A stretch of DNA of 64,000 nucleotides, taken from positions 74,125,821 through 74,189,820 of the forward strand of contig JAHLJT010008756.1 of NCBI GenBank assembly GCA_031308135.1, read 5' to 3'. The position numbers were made by a program, and so were the translations under genes. A model generated the notes under the pieces. It did no database searches. It saw nothing but the letters and a program-made list of their open reading frames with translations, and had not been told where the DNA came from. Below, piece by piece: positions 11,020-22,985 of the stretch (within the stretch, counting starts at the first letter, position 1; the number at the start of each line of letters is the position of its first letter). Source of the stretch: Acheta domesticus (taxonomy: Eukaryota; Arthropoda; Insecta; Orthoptera; Gryllidae).

Positions 11020-13053
11020 GCTCCGGTGTACTCCCGCTCCCCAACCCAGCCCCCCTGCTTCGACTATTAGCGACGAACGAAGGCCATCTCGCGCCGCGAG
11101 GGCTTATATTTCGCCAGGCGCCGACAGCGAGTGTTGACAGCGGGGTCACTCCATGCAAAAAAGTAGGAAATCTGACACTACATCTCAGAATTTAAAAATA
11201 TTTTGCCACCTTACTTATTATGATACCTGCATGAACCAGGTACAATATTTTGTCTCATCATCCATTGTTTAGCAGCAATGGGCACTTGAAATATTAGGTT
11301 AGCAGTCTGTAGACATTCCGTTATGATTTTTTTCCGATGATATGCAAACAAGCAAAAAATATGGAAGTGACACCATTTGTAGAAGAAATGTAAAGGATAA
11401 TTTTACGCTAAATATATTTTTTACCGTGAGTCTTTAACAATTAGGAAGTAAACAAATTCTAAAAAATGCAATAAATGGAAATATAATATTTTTAAATTCT
11501 TGAATTTTGGAAGAAAAATTGCTGAAACTACTTTCAAGCTACTCCGTAAATTTCATCATGGAATCTTGAATGGTTTTAAAGTTATGAATAAACGTATCTT
11601 ACTGGCGCTCCATTAACGAACTCGTCTCAGCTGCTAGAGCCGCCGCGCCACAGTGCTCCTCGTCAGCGCTCGGCGTTACAGTTTTCCTCCGCCGCGCGAT
11701 GGTGGATTTCGCAAAACTACTTCTCTAGGTGTTAATTTTGCCGTAGGAACTACATGAAGAGATACGCCAAATTCGACCATTATTTTTTGTTCACTCCAAC
11801 GTTTTGGTAAACACGTTAAAATCATGTATTCTCATTAGCTGTTTTCACGTTTGAAAATTTTTCTTTCAATTGTGTCAACATTTCTTCTCCATCATTGCTT
11901 TCTGTACTCATATGAAATAATTCAGAAACTGTTTTATTTACGGCACTCACCTTTCTCCTTGCGTACGATATCTCTCGGGTTTGTTTTCGCAATGACAATG
12001 GTGATTGACCCAGAGGATACAAAATGTTTATATTACTGATAGTGGCTTCCTCTGCAACTCCTGGGGCTACGTACTCCTCTTCACTTGACGTTTTCACTTC
12101 ACTGTTTCAGTGGAGTCACTAAGATCTGCATTGGGCATTTTGGATATTTTGTGACGACACATCGCATATTGCTTCACCTACCACTTAATTCGATATTTTC
12201 TTCCGCATCGCCTCTGTAATCTTTCTCTTACCCACCCGACTTTTGTGCTTCTCGAGTCCGAATGGATTGCAGCACCAAAGCCTGTTAAACGTATTCACAA
12301 TCTGTGGTATTTTCTATCACGATGTATCACTGAACAGTAACACGCGAAAACTAAGCCTGTAAACTGGTGTCAGGATCCCTTCGAAGGCATCGATGGATCT
12401 CCCTAGGGAATGAACTTGGCGGTGCCTGCCTACGACCTTGCGTCACCGCTCGCTGGGCAAAGGCACGCGACTTTCAACCTTAAGAGCAAAATGCGCGTAT
12501 ACTTTTTGTTTAATAACTTACGCATTTTTAAGATTCCATCGCGACAGTTTGCAGAATGGTTATTTATTGGTTCTTCCTTCAGTGTATAAAATATGAAAGA
12601 AAAGAAAATATTATTTTTGAAGAAAAATGTATTTGTTTAATTTATTAGCATATTTTATTATTAAAAAATGTCTCAATCCTTAATTATTATCAACTGCTTA
12701 AAATATGATCATTTATCTTCAAAATAGTGTGCCCGTTTTTAAAGTTTTATTCATTTTATGAACGTCATAATTATTATCATTATTGGGTACATTGTGTCAT
12801 CGTCCATGTTTAACCCGTAATTGTTGCTAAACTGCTGAAGATATTAATTCCATAAATTGTCTTTTAACTGTTCATCATTTGTAGATTAATGTAATAAAAT
12901 ATGAAAAAAATCTGAGACTCACTGTCAGAAAACCTGAAATTTTGCATGGAATGACCCAGCGGTCTGTGCCCGCCGGTCTCCGCCAGAGCCCGCGGTGGCT
13001 TGCGGGCGCCCGCATGCCCGCCCGCGGGCAGCTGAGTTGGAACAGCCAAATGT
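11020..13053 (-). mobile_element. Candidate DNA element enclosing a broken gene
   Basis: Two inverted subterminal blocks face each other. The left (11141-11195) contains GGGGTCACTCCATGCAAAA and ATCTGACACTACATCTCAG. The right, read on the minus strand from about 12958, has TGGGTCATTCCATGCAAAA and TTCTGACAGTGAGTCTCAG. Outside the right block is a GC-rich end closing with GAGTTGGAACAGCC at 13053. The broken minus-strand gene at 11822-12300 sits between them. A related GC-rich end without a partner occurs at 17880-18130. Inference: one degenerate autonomous element. The boundaries are approximate. Confidence 0.4.
11822..12300 (-). pseudogene. Broken gene with CCNPF-type zinc-binding N-terminus
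   Basis: Read on the minus strand from about 12300, the N-terminal piece shows CCNPFGLEKHKSRVGKRKI and then a motif IC-x2-S-x2-I, where a second zinc-binding Cys appears replaced by Ser. After at least one in-frame stop, an open stretch follows (12097-11822). It contains the acidic SEEEY segment, SPLSLRKQTREISYARRK, and a helical block EEMLTQLKEKF. I recall uncharacterised, apparently transposon-borne proteins in arthropods and cnidarians that join a CCNPF/CxxC finger to such an acidic linker and helix, but I cannot name the family. The catalytic part, if any, is absent. The gene's place between inverted GC-rich blocks suggests it belonged to a DNA element. Confidence 0.4.
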
Positions 13054-13489
13054 TCTACACCAAATGTTATCACCTATGTTATGTGTCGTTTCTTCGAAGT
13101 TGAATTGTAATAATAAATCAGATTGGATTAAAATCATAATAAATTCGATTCTATAGGCATGCATATTTGACTCGGAATAAATTCCACAAACTTCTATGAA
13201 ATGAAGAGGAATCGAAGATGATCACTTTTGCCACCGATTAAACATCAATATTTTTATAACAACCGGGATGTTTTGAAAGCATCGACATCATCGTTGCCTT
13301 CCTAATTTGGACCCGTGAACTCGGTTTTGAAAACTAGTTTCGACCTAAAGGAGGATATTACAAGCCCCAGTAATATGTGGGCTTCTGGCGTCAGCAATAT
13401 CTTCCCTTAATTGCCTACGAAAATACGAGTTCTTGAAAAATGTTCGCCAAAGTGTGTACGCAGCAAACATCAAAATTCTTTAGATGGAG

Positions 13490-14165
13490 CCTATTGAGGG
13501 CGGCAGGGCGACAGGGCTAGATGCTGAATTCCGCGAGGCCGGAGAGCTGCAGGGCGTGAGGACCGATGGAGGCTGGAGGAGGCGGCATGAGGACGCGGGT
13601 GGCTGCGGGTCGGCGCGGAGGCCTTAATCGAGAGCGGCCCATCCGTCGCGGGATGAGGCTTCGTCGCGGTGGCAGCGGCTGCGGCTGCAGCGCGCGATAA
13701 GCGCATTTGGCGCAGCCTCTGATTCATCGGCCACGCCCCTCAGGGCGCCAGCGCACGACCTGGACCGCCCCGCCCCACCCCGCCTCGCTTCGCCCCTTCT
13801 CTCAACTCGCCCCACTCCGCCCCGCCCTGCCCCGCCCCACGCCACCTCGCCTCGCCCCCGTCTCGCCTTTCCCCGTCCCGCCTCAACTCTTCCCGCTCCC
13901 CCTCACCTCTTCCGCCCCGCCTCGCCTCACTCCGTCTCGCCCCTCCTCGCTCCGCCTCGCCCCGCCTCGTCTCTCTCTCCTCGCCCTGCCCCGCCTCACA
14001 CCATCTCGCCCCGCCTCGCCACTCCCCGCCTCGACACTCCCCGCCTCGACACTCCCCGCCTCGACACTCCCCGCCTCGATACTCCCCGCCTCGATACTCC
14101 CCGCCTCGACACTCCCCTGCCTCGACACTCCTCGCCTCGCCTCTTCAAGCCTTGACCCTTCACAT
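13490..14165. repeat. C/G-rich low-complexity tract with 15-bp minisatellite
   Basis: From ~13750 the plus strand is a degenerate array of CGCCCCGCCTCG-like units. From 14021 to ~14135 it becomes a regular 15-bp tandem repeat (CTCCCCGCCTCGACA, with GATA variants) of about 7-8 copies. Long open frames in several phases and on both strands here are composition artefacts. Confidence 0.85.
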
Positions 14166-14477
14166 CTCGTTCCTTTACGTCTCGCCTTACCCCGCGACAC
14201 GCCACGTCCTCTTAGCACGGCTCTCCTCACTCAGTTCCTCACCCTCATCATCCCATTCTTCCCCACCTATTCGTTTTCCCACCTCTCCTTGCAACCTAGA
14301 TGCACCTCCTCTTCAAAGCCCTATCTCTCCGCCTTTACTTTTCGTACTCGCACCTCTGCTTTCCTCCGTTTTCCTCTTACCCCCTCCTCTCTTCCTGCAT
14401 TTACGTTCACCTCCCTACCTCCTCACCTTTCCTCGATGTCGCATCCAAAACATCTGCGGTGACATAAGATCCCTCTG

Positions 14478-14600
14478 TTAGCTTTGGTGGTGCAGAGGCT
14501 GGGAGCAACGACTAAGGTTACCGGGGGGCCGAAGGTTAGAATCCGACATAAGTCAGGAGTTTTTTCAGCGTTTTTGGCTTCTCTTATCACCACGAATCCT
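14478..14600 (+). mobile_element. tRNA-like SINE fragment
   Basis: The A-box-like TTTGGTGGTGCAGAGGCTGG is followed about 40 bases later by GGTTAGAATCC, one or two changes from the polymerase III B box. The downstream CACGAATCC is shared with the block at 4015-4185. No tRNA cloverleaf can be folded, so it is not a tRNA gene. Confidence 0.35.
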
Positions 14601-14939
14601 ATCTGAAGGCCATTCCACTTATATTCATTTTCAAATATCAGGAAACAATCTAAACGGACATAACTAAAAATTGCCTCGCTTTGCTTGGCTGGTTGTTTTT
14701 TGCTTGAGTTGTATTAATTTTTTAAACAAATAACCGGATAAAACTGGATTTAGAAAGGATTTAAATAATTTATGTAGTGGCTCTTTCTAAAAGTATGGTA
14801 AAATTGGGATTACTGTAAAACGTAGCAGAGACTATCTCACCGGGCCTTTTGTGTTTAGACTAGGAGGTAACCTATCAAAAATGACTGAACGAAATTAAAC
14901 TCTTACAAGTGGTAGTGTAACAAGCGTTTTTGCAAAGAA

Positions 14940-15230
14940 TTGATATTATTCGCCCAGCGAATGCACGTAGTTTTGACAACGCTGCGCTTGCAACAGCGCT
15001 TCTGTATAATTTGCTGCGAATACTGTATCAGTCAAACGTATTCCTGTTTGTTTCGTTTTATCAAAGTATGAAATGATTACTGCTTCTCCCTATCGAAATA
15101 ATTGCAGATATGCATCACAGGCGCTTTGTTTGAATGGGACGTTTTCAAGTAATAGCTGAGGTGTTAGTAGCGTAGAAAATGCAATACTTCAATATTACGT
15201 AGCTGTTTCCAACAATGCTAGAAAGTATGT
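14940..15230 (+). mobile_element. Relic of Helitron-like family (3' part)
   Basis: The segment resembles 22700-22985 (TGCTGCGAATACTGTATCAG versus TGCTGCAGATACTGTAACAG; TCAAGTAATAGCTGAGGTG versus TCAAGTAATAGCTGAGTTG). Read in reverse it also resembles 33650-33790. It ends near GAAAGTATGTGGTGTTAAC, a decayed form of the hairpin and CTAG end seen in the better copies. Confidence 0.45.
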
Positions 15231-16170
15231 GGTGTTAACTTCGATGAAAACATTCTCATTTACAAACCCATTTTTAATCTGGAAAAGATTAAGTGAAGTT
15301 TAATCTGAACAAAGAAGGATTCTTTTAAAAACACACTTACTTGATAGATTGATCCCCGCCATACAAAATCAAGAGAGCCACCAATCAAAATAATTTTTGG
15401 TGAGCATATCTGGCGTTGCTGTTCTTAGCAAATCTACCAATCCCCTAGCTCATTCCATACACACATTCCCCTAAACCCTAAACTGATCCAACTCCCAAAT
15501 TACCCGCCGCGAGAACTACCGGATTTTACGAACAGATGTTCCAATATCAGCAAATTTTGCCGTAATATTATAGCGACCCGCGCAGTTTTTAACTTTTTAT
15601 TACTTATGATGACGTTTTTACAGAAAAATCTTTAGAACAGCATATTCTTAAACCGTAAGTAATAATATGTAAAAACACCAAGGCTGCCATTTTGCTCCTG
15701 TTGCTGAAACTTTACCACACAATCGTGTGGATACAGGAAATTATTTTAGATTTCTTTGTACTTTACTATTTAGTCATACATCTAGGCGTGTCGATCGAAA
15801 TATATTGCTTACTATGTGTAAGTCCTTCTATAATTTTTTTGCCGTTACATGTCCCGTAATAGGCAATTGGCCTCCTAATACAGAGTAAATTCTACAGGGT
15901 TTTCCTTGTAGTTGAGTTACAATATAATTATGAATTATTAGTATGTAAAAATGAATTATATTTCTATTGTATAAACTAAATAATATTTGTTTACCAATTT
16001 TAAAAATTACAAAAAACGTATCATTTGAGCGGTTATAGCCACTGGGTTGAACATAACTTAAAGAGAAGAGGAAATGGAATAAGCTAAAATCAATTATATA
16101 ATAATCGCCATCCCTAATTCATTCATCAATCACCTCTCACGGTCATCCTAGCACCTTTCATGTAGTGCCA
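15231..16170. other. AT-rich spacer, nothing recognised
   Basis: No coding domain, RNA gene or clear repeat boundary was seen. Confidence 0.5.
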
Positions 16171-16406
16171 AAGGCAATTCCACTACTGTGAGCATCTGTT
16201 CAGAAAAGCAGAGGACATTAGTCTCCTCTGTCGCCTACCCACAGCAAAGAGTACAGCACTCATCACATGGTCCCTTGACGCCTTTGTGGAGTCCCAGTGC
16301 CTTATTTTCCATGCTATTGTCTCGCAAAGCCTCACTGACCCACCGTCCTTTCCTCTTCCATTGTGCTGCTGTTCAACCGGCCCACCTCCCTCTCAGTATT
16401 CCTTCC

Positions 16407-16528
16407 GGACATTTGTGGTGTCTCTATTTTCTACAATGTTCACCACACGCAGCTTCAGAAACGATGCGGACATTTGAGGTGTCTCTATTTTCTATAATGT
16501 TCACCACATGCAGCTTCAGCGACGTAAA
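16407..16528 (+). repeat. 61-bp tandem duplication
   Basis: Two adjacent copies begin at 16407 and 16468. Both read GGACATTTGNGGTGTCTCTA and continue to CACCACAYGCAGCTTCAG with only a few differences. The surrounding 141-codon open frame (16188-16613) has no recognisable domain. Confidence 0.85.
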
Positions 16529-17184
16529 GACCAGTACTATCAGCACATGCACTAGCACCACGATTAGCCATGTCCAAGGGCAAACCCCAGGGCAAACACA
16601 AGCGCAAGCCTAAGTACAAGCCCCAAGCACTAAAATTCGTAAACGAGCTGTAAAAAGGGAGTCAAAAACGAATATCTCTCATTGCTCATTTCTTTTAAAA
16701 TTGACTCGAATACTTCCTGGAGCTTCAAATAAATTTCTACTTCTGCCCATCAATAAGGTTTTGTTCTGACACTGCTTGAAATCATTCGGAAACCACTGCT
16801 ATATTAGCCATAGTGTCGCAATGTAAAACATAAAAAGTAGCGCAATGTAAAACATTCACACTCTATCTCGACTGATCCGTTATAAATATCTTATCCCGTT
16901 CTCTTCAAGCACAAATCATCATTAATGGAGTCAATATGGAGTTTTATTCACCATTCAAAAATAGTTATCTAATAAATTTGAATTAAACTACAAAATCGCC
17001 CACTTCCCACAGTTATTCCAAAAGATAATGTTAGCAAAATTTAACAAATCAAGGTAAGATAATCTTCTAATGTATCGTTTTCGGATTCGGTTTTTATACT
17101 AATTCAGTGAGATTTCCTCGTCGGTCAGATTTACGGACTTGCGGCTATCAGATCCATCGGATTGATTGATTCGAGATACCCGGG

Positions 17185-17520
17185 TCGTCAACTGCGAAAG
17201 TCATTAGTCCCGTAAGTATAGTGCATGATTTAATCTGAAGGTAGCTGTGATCTTCCCCACTAGATGGTGAGATCCGTCACTGGCATGTGTGGTAATCTAG
17301 TACGTGTGTGTGTTTTTTTCTCATGGCGACAAGAGTGGTAGTGTACTGCATGCGAGTGTGTGTGTAAGTAAGGGGTGAGGATAGGGTAAGGAAAGATCCA
17401 GCGCAGTCGGTGGCCCGTTTGTTAGGGTACTGCTTCGGCATTCGTTTTGTATTGCTCGGAGAAACCACGGAATACTACCGATAAGAGCAGCCGGCCGCTA
17501 GAATTCTCCTCCACACAGCA
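17185..17520 (-). mobile_element. S1 family SINE, copy 6 (head missing)
   Basis: Minus-strand order: GGAGGAGAATTCTAGCGGCC, then TACCCTAACAAACGGGCCAC, a CT-rich block, GCAGTACACTACCACTC, and a tail with ACTTACGGGACTAATGAC beside GTTGACGACC. At its internal CA-rich position it carries a short ACACACACTCGC run, the same site that is hugely expanded in copy 7. Confidence 0.65.
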
Positions 17521-17564
17521 TAGGTACTACAGTGACATCAGTTGATGCCCTGAGCCACTTAAGA

Positions 17565-17775
17565 CGCGCGGGGGCGGGGCGCGGGGGCGCGGGGGCGGGG
17601 CGCGGGGGCGAGGCGCGGGGGCGGGGCGCGGGGGCGGAGCGTGGGGGCGGGGCGCGGGGGCGGGGCGCGGGGGCGGGGCGCGGGGCGGGGCGCGGGGGCG
17701 GGGCGCGGGAGCGGGGCGCGGGAGCGGGGCGCGGGGGCGGGGCGCGGGGGCGAGGCGCGGGGGCGGGACGCGGGT
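17565..17775. repeat. G-rich minisatellite, ~14-bp unit
   Basis: About fifteen copies of GCGGGGGCGGGGCGC-type units, with variants GCGGGAGC and GCGAGGC. Runs of four to five G at short intervals would allow G-quadruplex structures. The proline/arginine-rich open frames on either strand are composition artefacts. Confidence 0.9.
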
Positions 17776-17879
17776 GTAGGAGAGAGCGGGGTTCGGCAAA
17801 CAGGGGCAGGACGCGGGGAAAGGAGTGAGGTTCGGCGGTGAAGCGGGGTTGCGGGGAGGGGGGTGCGCTGCAGCGCTCC

Positions 17880-18130
17880 ACATACGGCGCGATGGCTATC
17901 TGGCGGACCGGTCACGAAGCGCTGGCCCGCGGGCACGCGCCGCCCGCGCCTTCCGGGTGTTGCACTCGCGGGCGCCTTGCGCCTCGCTCTGCGCCCGCGC
18001 TCTTGCCCCACCACCGCGCAGCACACCCTGGGCCATTTCACGCAGCAGAATTGCAGGGAAACGTTCCCCTTTCCAAATTCCTATTTCTGCCAGGCTTGTG
18101 TTGCAAAAAAATATTTTAATATAATTGAAA
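17880..18130 (+). mobile_element. GC-rich end related to the 11-13 kb element
   Basis: The GC-rich block with CCCGCGGGCACGCGCC is followed by CCTGGGCCATTTCACGCAGC. This parallels the subterminal TGGGTCATTCCATGCAAAA of the element ending at 13053. No opposite end was located. Confidence 0.35.
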
Positions 18131-19635
18131 TATTTATACTTTATATTCGGATGGTATGAAATCAGTGATCATAATTTCGAAAAAAATCTTGAATTTTAAC
18201 AAAAGACGGAACTGTCACTCAACTAACTTTTTGAAGAAGACTGTTGAGAGTCAAGATCACAATAGAAAATATACTCTGGTTAATTCAAATTTTAGATATT
18301 TTGAAGTTTGTAGAATTCCCATTACTGTTTCAAATAAAGTAATGAGCTGTGAAATTGCTTTGACTTTAAGTCGGTGTCATCTGGTAAAGCGTTGTATAAA
18401 ACCCGGCCAAATATGCACGTGTTACTGACTCTCTCTCTCTAAATATAATTATCTCTGCATGTGACGTGCTATGCGGGCGTTTCAAAAGTCATTCAAATTT
18501 CAAATTTCATTCAAAAGTCTAGTCTGTGCACGTAATTATACGAAATAATACATTGAATAAAAAAGCGCGTCTCTCCGTTTCAGTAGGTCGATTTTGACAA
18601 AAATGACTGATTCGAAGATTAGAAGAATGAAATGTATTCCAGATTTAAGACGAGACTTTTTTTAACTCAGTATGTGCACTGAAAATGAACCCTGGCAACA
18701 CTAAAAATTTGTTTAATTAAAATCATTTTATAACTTTCGTTGCAAAGGCGTTTGTTTTTTAAGAAAGCGAAATCTTTTTTAAACCACGGATTCAACAATT
18801 TTTACTATCTGCTCCCTACTCTTGCGCGCATTTCGCTTGTTTTCCCCTCATTCACATTCGAACAAATGTTTTCTATCCACGAAATTTCATTGGAAAGCTG
18901 GATATTGGAAAAGCTCAACTTTATATTAAACAAACGTTCGCCGCCTTCTCGTTCAATATTAATTTTGAATCGGATTTTTGACCAATTTTCATCGTGAACA
19001 GCTATGCTCCCATTTGTGGTTATATTTGTTATTAATCCCTTTCATATCATTTCTTATACCTCTATGAGCTCAAGATCCTCCTCAGCACACTTCACTCTTT
19101 ACTTCCCTTACTTCACCATAGCTCTGGAATCTTCCTTAGAGCTACTTATAACTTTAGCTTCTCTTTATTCCAACACACTCCCTTTCGTTTCGGATTTGCC
19201 CACATTTTCTTTCCTTCTACATTTCTCGAAGCATTGTTCATCTCTTGGAATTTTCCACTCTTCTACACTGCCAACTTACTGAACTCCGTACCTTCGCATC
19301 ACACGCCATTAAACCTACTACATCCTCCACATATTATACCGCCCTTATTTGACTCTTCGTATACCATTAAAGTATTCTACTGACCCCTTGGTCATCACTA
19401 TACACAAATCATCCTATTGTTAATTTCTACTCATCTACTTTCCTTTCACTTCCGAACATTTCACCTCCTTTCACATCACATTGCACCGATGCCCCTTCCA
19501 TTGTTTCATTATCTTCATAATCTTCACGTACTACACGCGTAAAAGCATAAGGCTTCTGTCATTTTCATGTCTCACAACTCATGTAGTTCTAGGAAAACAC
19601 TTTCTAACAACCGCGTGAGATGCCTCAGCGACAAC
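18131..19635. other. AT-rich spacer, nothing recognised
   Basis: The 85-92 codon open frames at 18740-18997 and 19004-19282 are of random-looking composition and lack domains. I do not call them genes. Confidence 0.5.
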
Positions 19636-19639
19636 AACG

Positions 19640-20575
19640 GATGACGGATAGTTAACCGGGAGATTCAAGTATTCGAGTTGCGACGGATTTTCGACACTAG
19701 TTATTCAGCCGGATAGAATACAAGCACTATCTGAAGAATTCTTGCAGCCGACTGTCCTCATCGGTGGTTATTCCAGTCAATACCGGGCGAATGCCGGAAC
19801 AGTATTCTAAGAAAAGGGCCATAGTCACGCACTATCTTTCCTTTTGCGTCCGTGTCCTCTACTCTCCCCTTACACAATCACACACACGTTCACACATACA
19901 CATTCACACATGCACACTCACACACACACACACTCACACACACACACTCTCACACACACACACTCGCTCACACACACTCACTCACACACTCTCACACACA
20001 CTCACACACACACTCACACACACACTCATACAAACACTCACACACACTCACTCACACACACACACTCACACAAACTCTCTCACACACACACTCACACAAA
20101 CACTCACCCACACACTCACTCACACACACACACTCTCACACACGCACACTCGCTCACACACACTCACTCACATACACACTCTCACATACACTCACACACA
20201 CACTCATACACACACTCACTCACACACACACACACAAACTCTCTCACACACACACTCACACACACACACACACACATTCAAACACACACATTCAAACACA
20301 CACATTCAAACACACACATTCAGACACACACTCTCTCCCACACACTCTCTCCCACACACACATACTGGCATGCATTACCTACACTACTGCACATTTCGAA
20401 AGACCAGTCCAGGACAGCTTATCCCGACTGGAGAGATGCTTGCTGGGGAAGTTTCCTGGAAGAGAAAAACCTCGGAAGCCAATGAGTGTAGGCCGAAGCA
20501 GGATCTTACATTCCAGAGCTGGAGGAACATCGCCACCTCCTGGCCGTATCATTCATGGAACTAATGACCAAACTA
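19640..20575 (+). mobile_element. S1 family SINE, copy 7, split by a microsatellite
   Basis: The left half (19640-19872) has the head (ACCGGGAGATTCAAGTATTC, then GACGGATTTTCGACACTAG) and the body block CTAAGAAAAGGGCCATAG. The right half (20364-20575) resumes with TGGCATGCATTACCTACACT, GAGAGATGCTTGCTGGGG and a tail with ACTAATGACC. The halves join correctly when the repeat is removed, so this is one SINE whose internal CA-rich stretch expanded. Confidence 0.65.
19873..20363. repeat. CA/ACTC microsatellite, ~490 bp
   Basis: The tract consists of ACAC runs broken by ACTC and TTCA units, with longer repeated blocks such as ACACACTCACTCACAC. It starts exactly at the CA-rich position of the S1 element. 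The His/Thr-rich open frames up to 303 codons here are artefacts. Confidence 0.95.
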
Positions 20576-20579
20576 GTTG

Positions 20580-22190
20580 CGCGGTTCCGAAACACGAAAT
20601 ACTCACCCACCTTATAACTATGTTAATTAACACGCTATTTTACTCTTTTCCGCCTTGTTGCTCAGCGCCCCCACTGTCATATTGTCTCTCTCCACTACGT
20701 CCCCTCCACTGTTTCCTGACATGCTCCTCTCTGCGTTCAATGATGGAATGTCGATTACATTGATTATTACTCCTGTTAAATTACTCATTTCACTAGTTTT
20801 AATCAAAATGATTAATTAACATATGTTTGTTGATTCATTATTCCACATTTTAACGCAATATTATACGAGTATTATAAGTAAAAAGTTCATATTATAATTA
20901 AAATAAAGATTTGTAGGAAGAGATGTCCTAGGTTATGTGACTAATGTTTATTCGAAGCAAAAGAACCGTGACGAAAAATGCTACATCCTTTAGAAGAATT
21001 CGTGCAAGCTGGATTTCATGATCCTCGAAATTATTAGAATCTAGGTATGCAAAATTAGGATAAAGTAACAGGACTTCTACCTTATTAAACCGTTTCTATT
21101 CAGTCTTGTTCAGAATCTGAGTTTTCCGCGCAGACAATATAAAGTAAAAGCGGAAAAATAATGGGTTTTTAGTGTCAATATTCGAAACTTAAACAGATGA
21201 ATTTTAAATGTAATTATTTCCAAAACAATTAGACTGAAATGAAAGTCACTTGAACTTTGTTTAAAAATTTAATTAATGAACGATTTGCTCGCTCGCTTCA
21301 ATTTATTTCTTGAAATAGCAAAAGCTTGCTTTTCTTCCATGATTTCACATTTCTTCTTGGCTAGTGCCTTTTACAGTGATTTGCCTCATCCCCCAGCCTC
21401 ATCCTCTGGGAATAATAAATGTTTTTCAAAATGAAGTTCTTTGAGCAGTTTATTTTCCAATTCGGCATTCAATTACCCTGTAACCGAAAGTCTTTGACAA
21501 GAGGAACGTGCCTCTTCTTCTTTAGAGCTTCAGAACCAACGATATCTTGGATCGTGTCTGACAATAGATTCCATTTCCTTGTCCCGATGTCATATGACCC
21601 TCCTTAGTCACGACAGCACAATTTTTCAAGCCATTTACCCCTCAGAATTTTTTAAAGCTGAGCACATCCTACGGTAAAATATTCAGGGGTTGCTTGGGGA
21701 TTCTGGATTTTCCCCCGCCTAACCAAATGCCGTCTCAAAAGAAAGGAAGATAGAACTCAATCCTCCCACTTCTCTACGCAGAAGGGAGCCTAAAAACATG
21801 AGGGGAAAAGAGTTTCTCGTTTCCGTCGAGTCATAGAACGAAAGAGCAATACAAATAAGCTACAAATACAAAAGGATTTGGTTTTCAACTAGCACAGATG
21901 TCCTCTTCTGCGAGCACCGATGAGGTAAATCCAGAAGACTTTTTTCTCTTTAAATGTATTCATGCAATCAACAATATATTCAAAAACTACTCATCCTTGT
22001 GAAACTATTTTCTTAGAACATGGGAGGAAAAAATGTTCATTGATATTGACTGAATTATCGTTACGGCTTGTCATTTAATATATTCAATTAGCGTTTCAAA
22101 ATCGCATTAGAATGTTCATGTTAATAATACGTGCTAGTTTTCATTAAACCAAAACGCTAAATATATCCAAACATTTAGGAGCGATAGATA
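20580..22190. other. AT-rich spacer, nothing recognised
   Basis: No supportable gene, RNA or repeat boundary. The 62-codon frame at 21419-21607 has no recognisable domain. Confidence 0.5.
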
Positions 22191-22193
22191 AAA

Positions 22194-22814
22194 TTTATTA
22201 TGGTAGTCAGAGATAGTAGTAATTTTTACTTTTACAAATGAAACAAACGTGAATAAATTTAACTGTTACAGTATCTGCAGCACATTATACAGAAACGAAA
22301 GAATAATTTCACACCAGCTTGGGTTGATTACATCAAAGAAAGCTAACAATTTCTAAATATGGGTCAGCTCATTTTAAGTGGTCCAGAATTTAATAAATTG
22401 GTCGGTCGACCACATCGAAAAAAAAGCTGAGTAATGTAGAAAAGAGTAAATGTCTGCAAACGCGAAAAATGGCGTATGTCGTGAAACAAAAATGGCTGCC
22501 ATTTGTAAACCAGGTACAATAAAAAAGTTAAAGATGTTTTTGAACAGCCGAAATGTAAGGAAATATATGTACAAAATATGAATTTTTTTCGATATGGTCG
22601 ACCGACCAATTTATTAAATTCTTGACCACTTAAAATGGATTGACCTGTATTCAGAAATTGTTAGCTTTCTTCGATGTAATCAACCCAAGCTGGTGTGAAA
22701 TTATTCTTTCGTTTCTGTGTAATGTGCTGCAGATACTGTAACAGTTAAATTTATTCACGTTTGTTTCATTTGTAAAAGTAAAAAATTACTACTATCTCTG
22801 ACTACCGTAATAAA
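22194..22814. repeat. Long inverted repeat (~235-bp arms, ~150-bp loop)
   Basis: The left arm (22194-22428) and right arm (22582-22814) are reverse complements with only scattered differences. Examples are GGTCGGTCGACCACATCG against its counterpart with ATATCG, and CAGCTTGGGTTGATTACATC, which is identical apart from one base just outside. A transcript across it would form a long double-stranded hairpin. The right arm continues into sequence shared with 14940-15230, so the fold-back arose within a dispersed repeat, either by inverted duplication or by insertion of two opposed copies. Confidence 0.92.
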
Positions 22815-22819
22815 CGCAG

Positions 22820-22985
22820 ATAAGCACCATAGGCGCTTCCTTTGAGTTGGCTGAACCGGAATTTTTCAAGTAATAGCTGAGTTGTTAGTAGGGCAAAAAT
22901 TACAATATTTCAGTATTGCGTAACTATCTTAGATAAAGTGAGAAACGTACTGTTGTAGCACCGCCAGTTTTGTATCGGGGTCCGA
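22820..22985 (+). mobile_element. 3' end relic of Helitron-like family
   Basis: It shares TTTTTCAAGTAATAGCTGAG and the following block with 15125-15180. It ends GTACTGTTGTAGCACCGCCAG|T, which matches the hairpin plus CTRR end of the intact copies (…GTTGTAGCACCACTAG|T) apart from the decayed terminal CTRR. Confidence 0.5.

Noticed and set aside
10676..11158. 160-codon minus-strand frame
   Set aside because: No recognisable domain. It overlaps a GC-rich repeat end and a poly-Phe stretch from an A-run, and the opposite strand is also partly open.
13707..14462. 251-codon Pro/Ser/Leu-rich frame and opposing Arg/Gly-rich frames
   Set aside because: C-rich minisatellite. Composition explains the lack of stops.
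19764..20763. Open frames of 213-303 codons, His/Thr/Ser-rich
   Set aside because: They are translations of the CA/ACTC microsatellite plus the flanking SINE. Three phases are open at once because the repeat has no stops.
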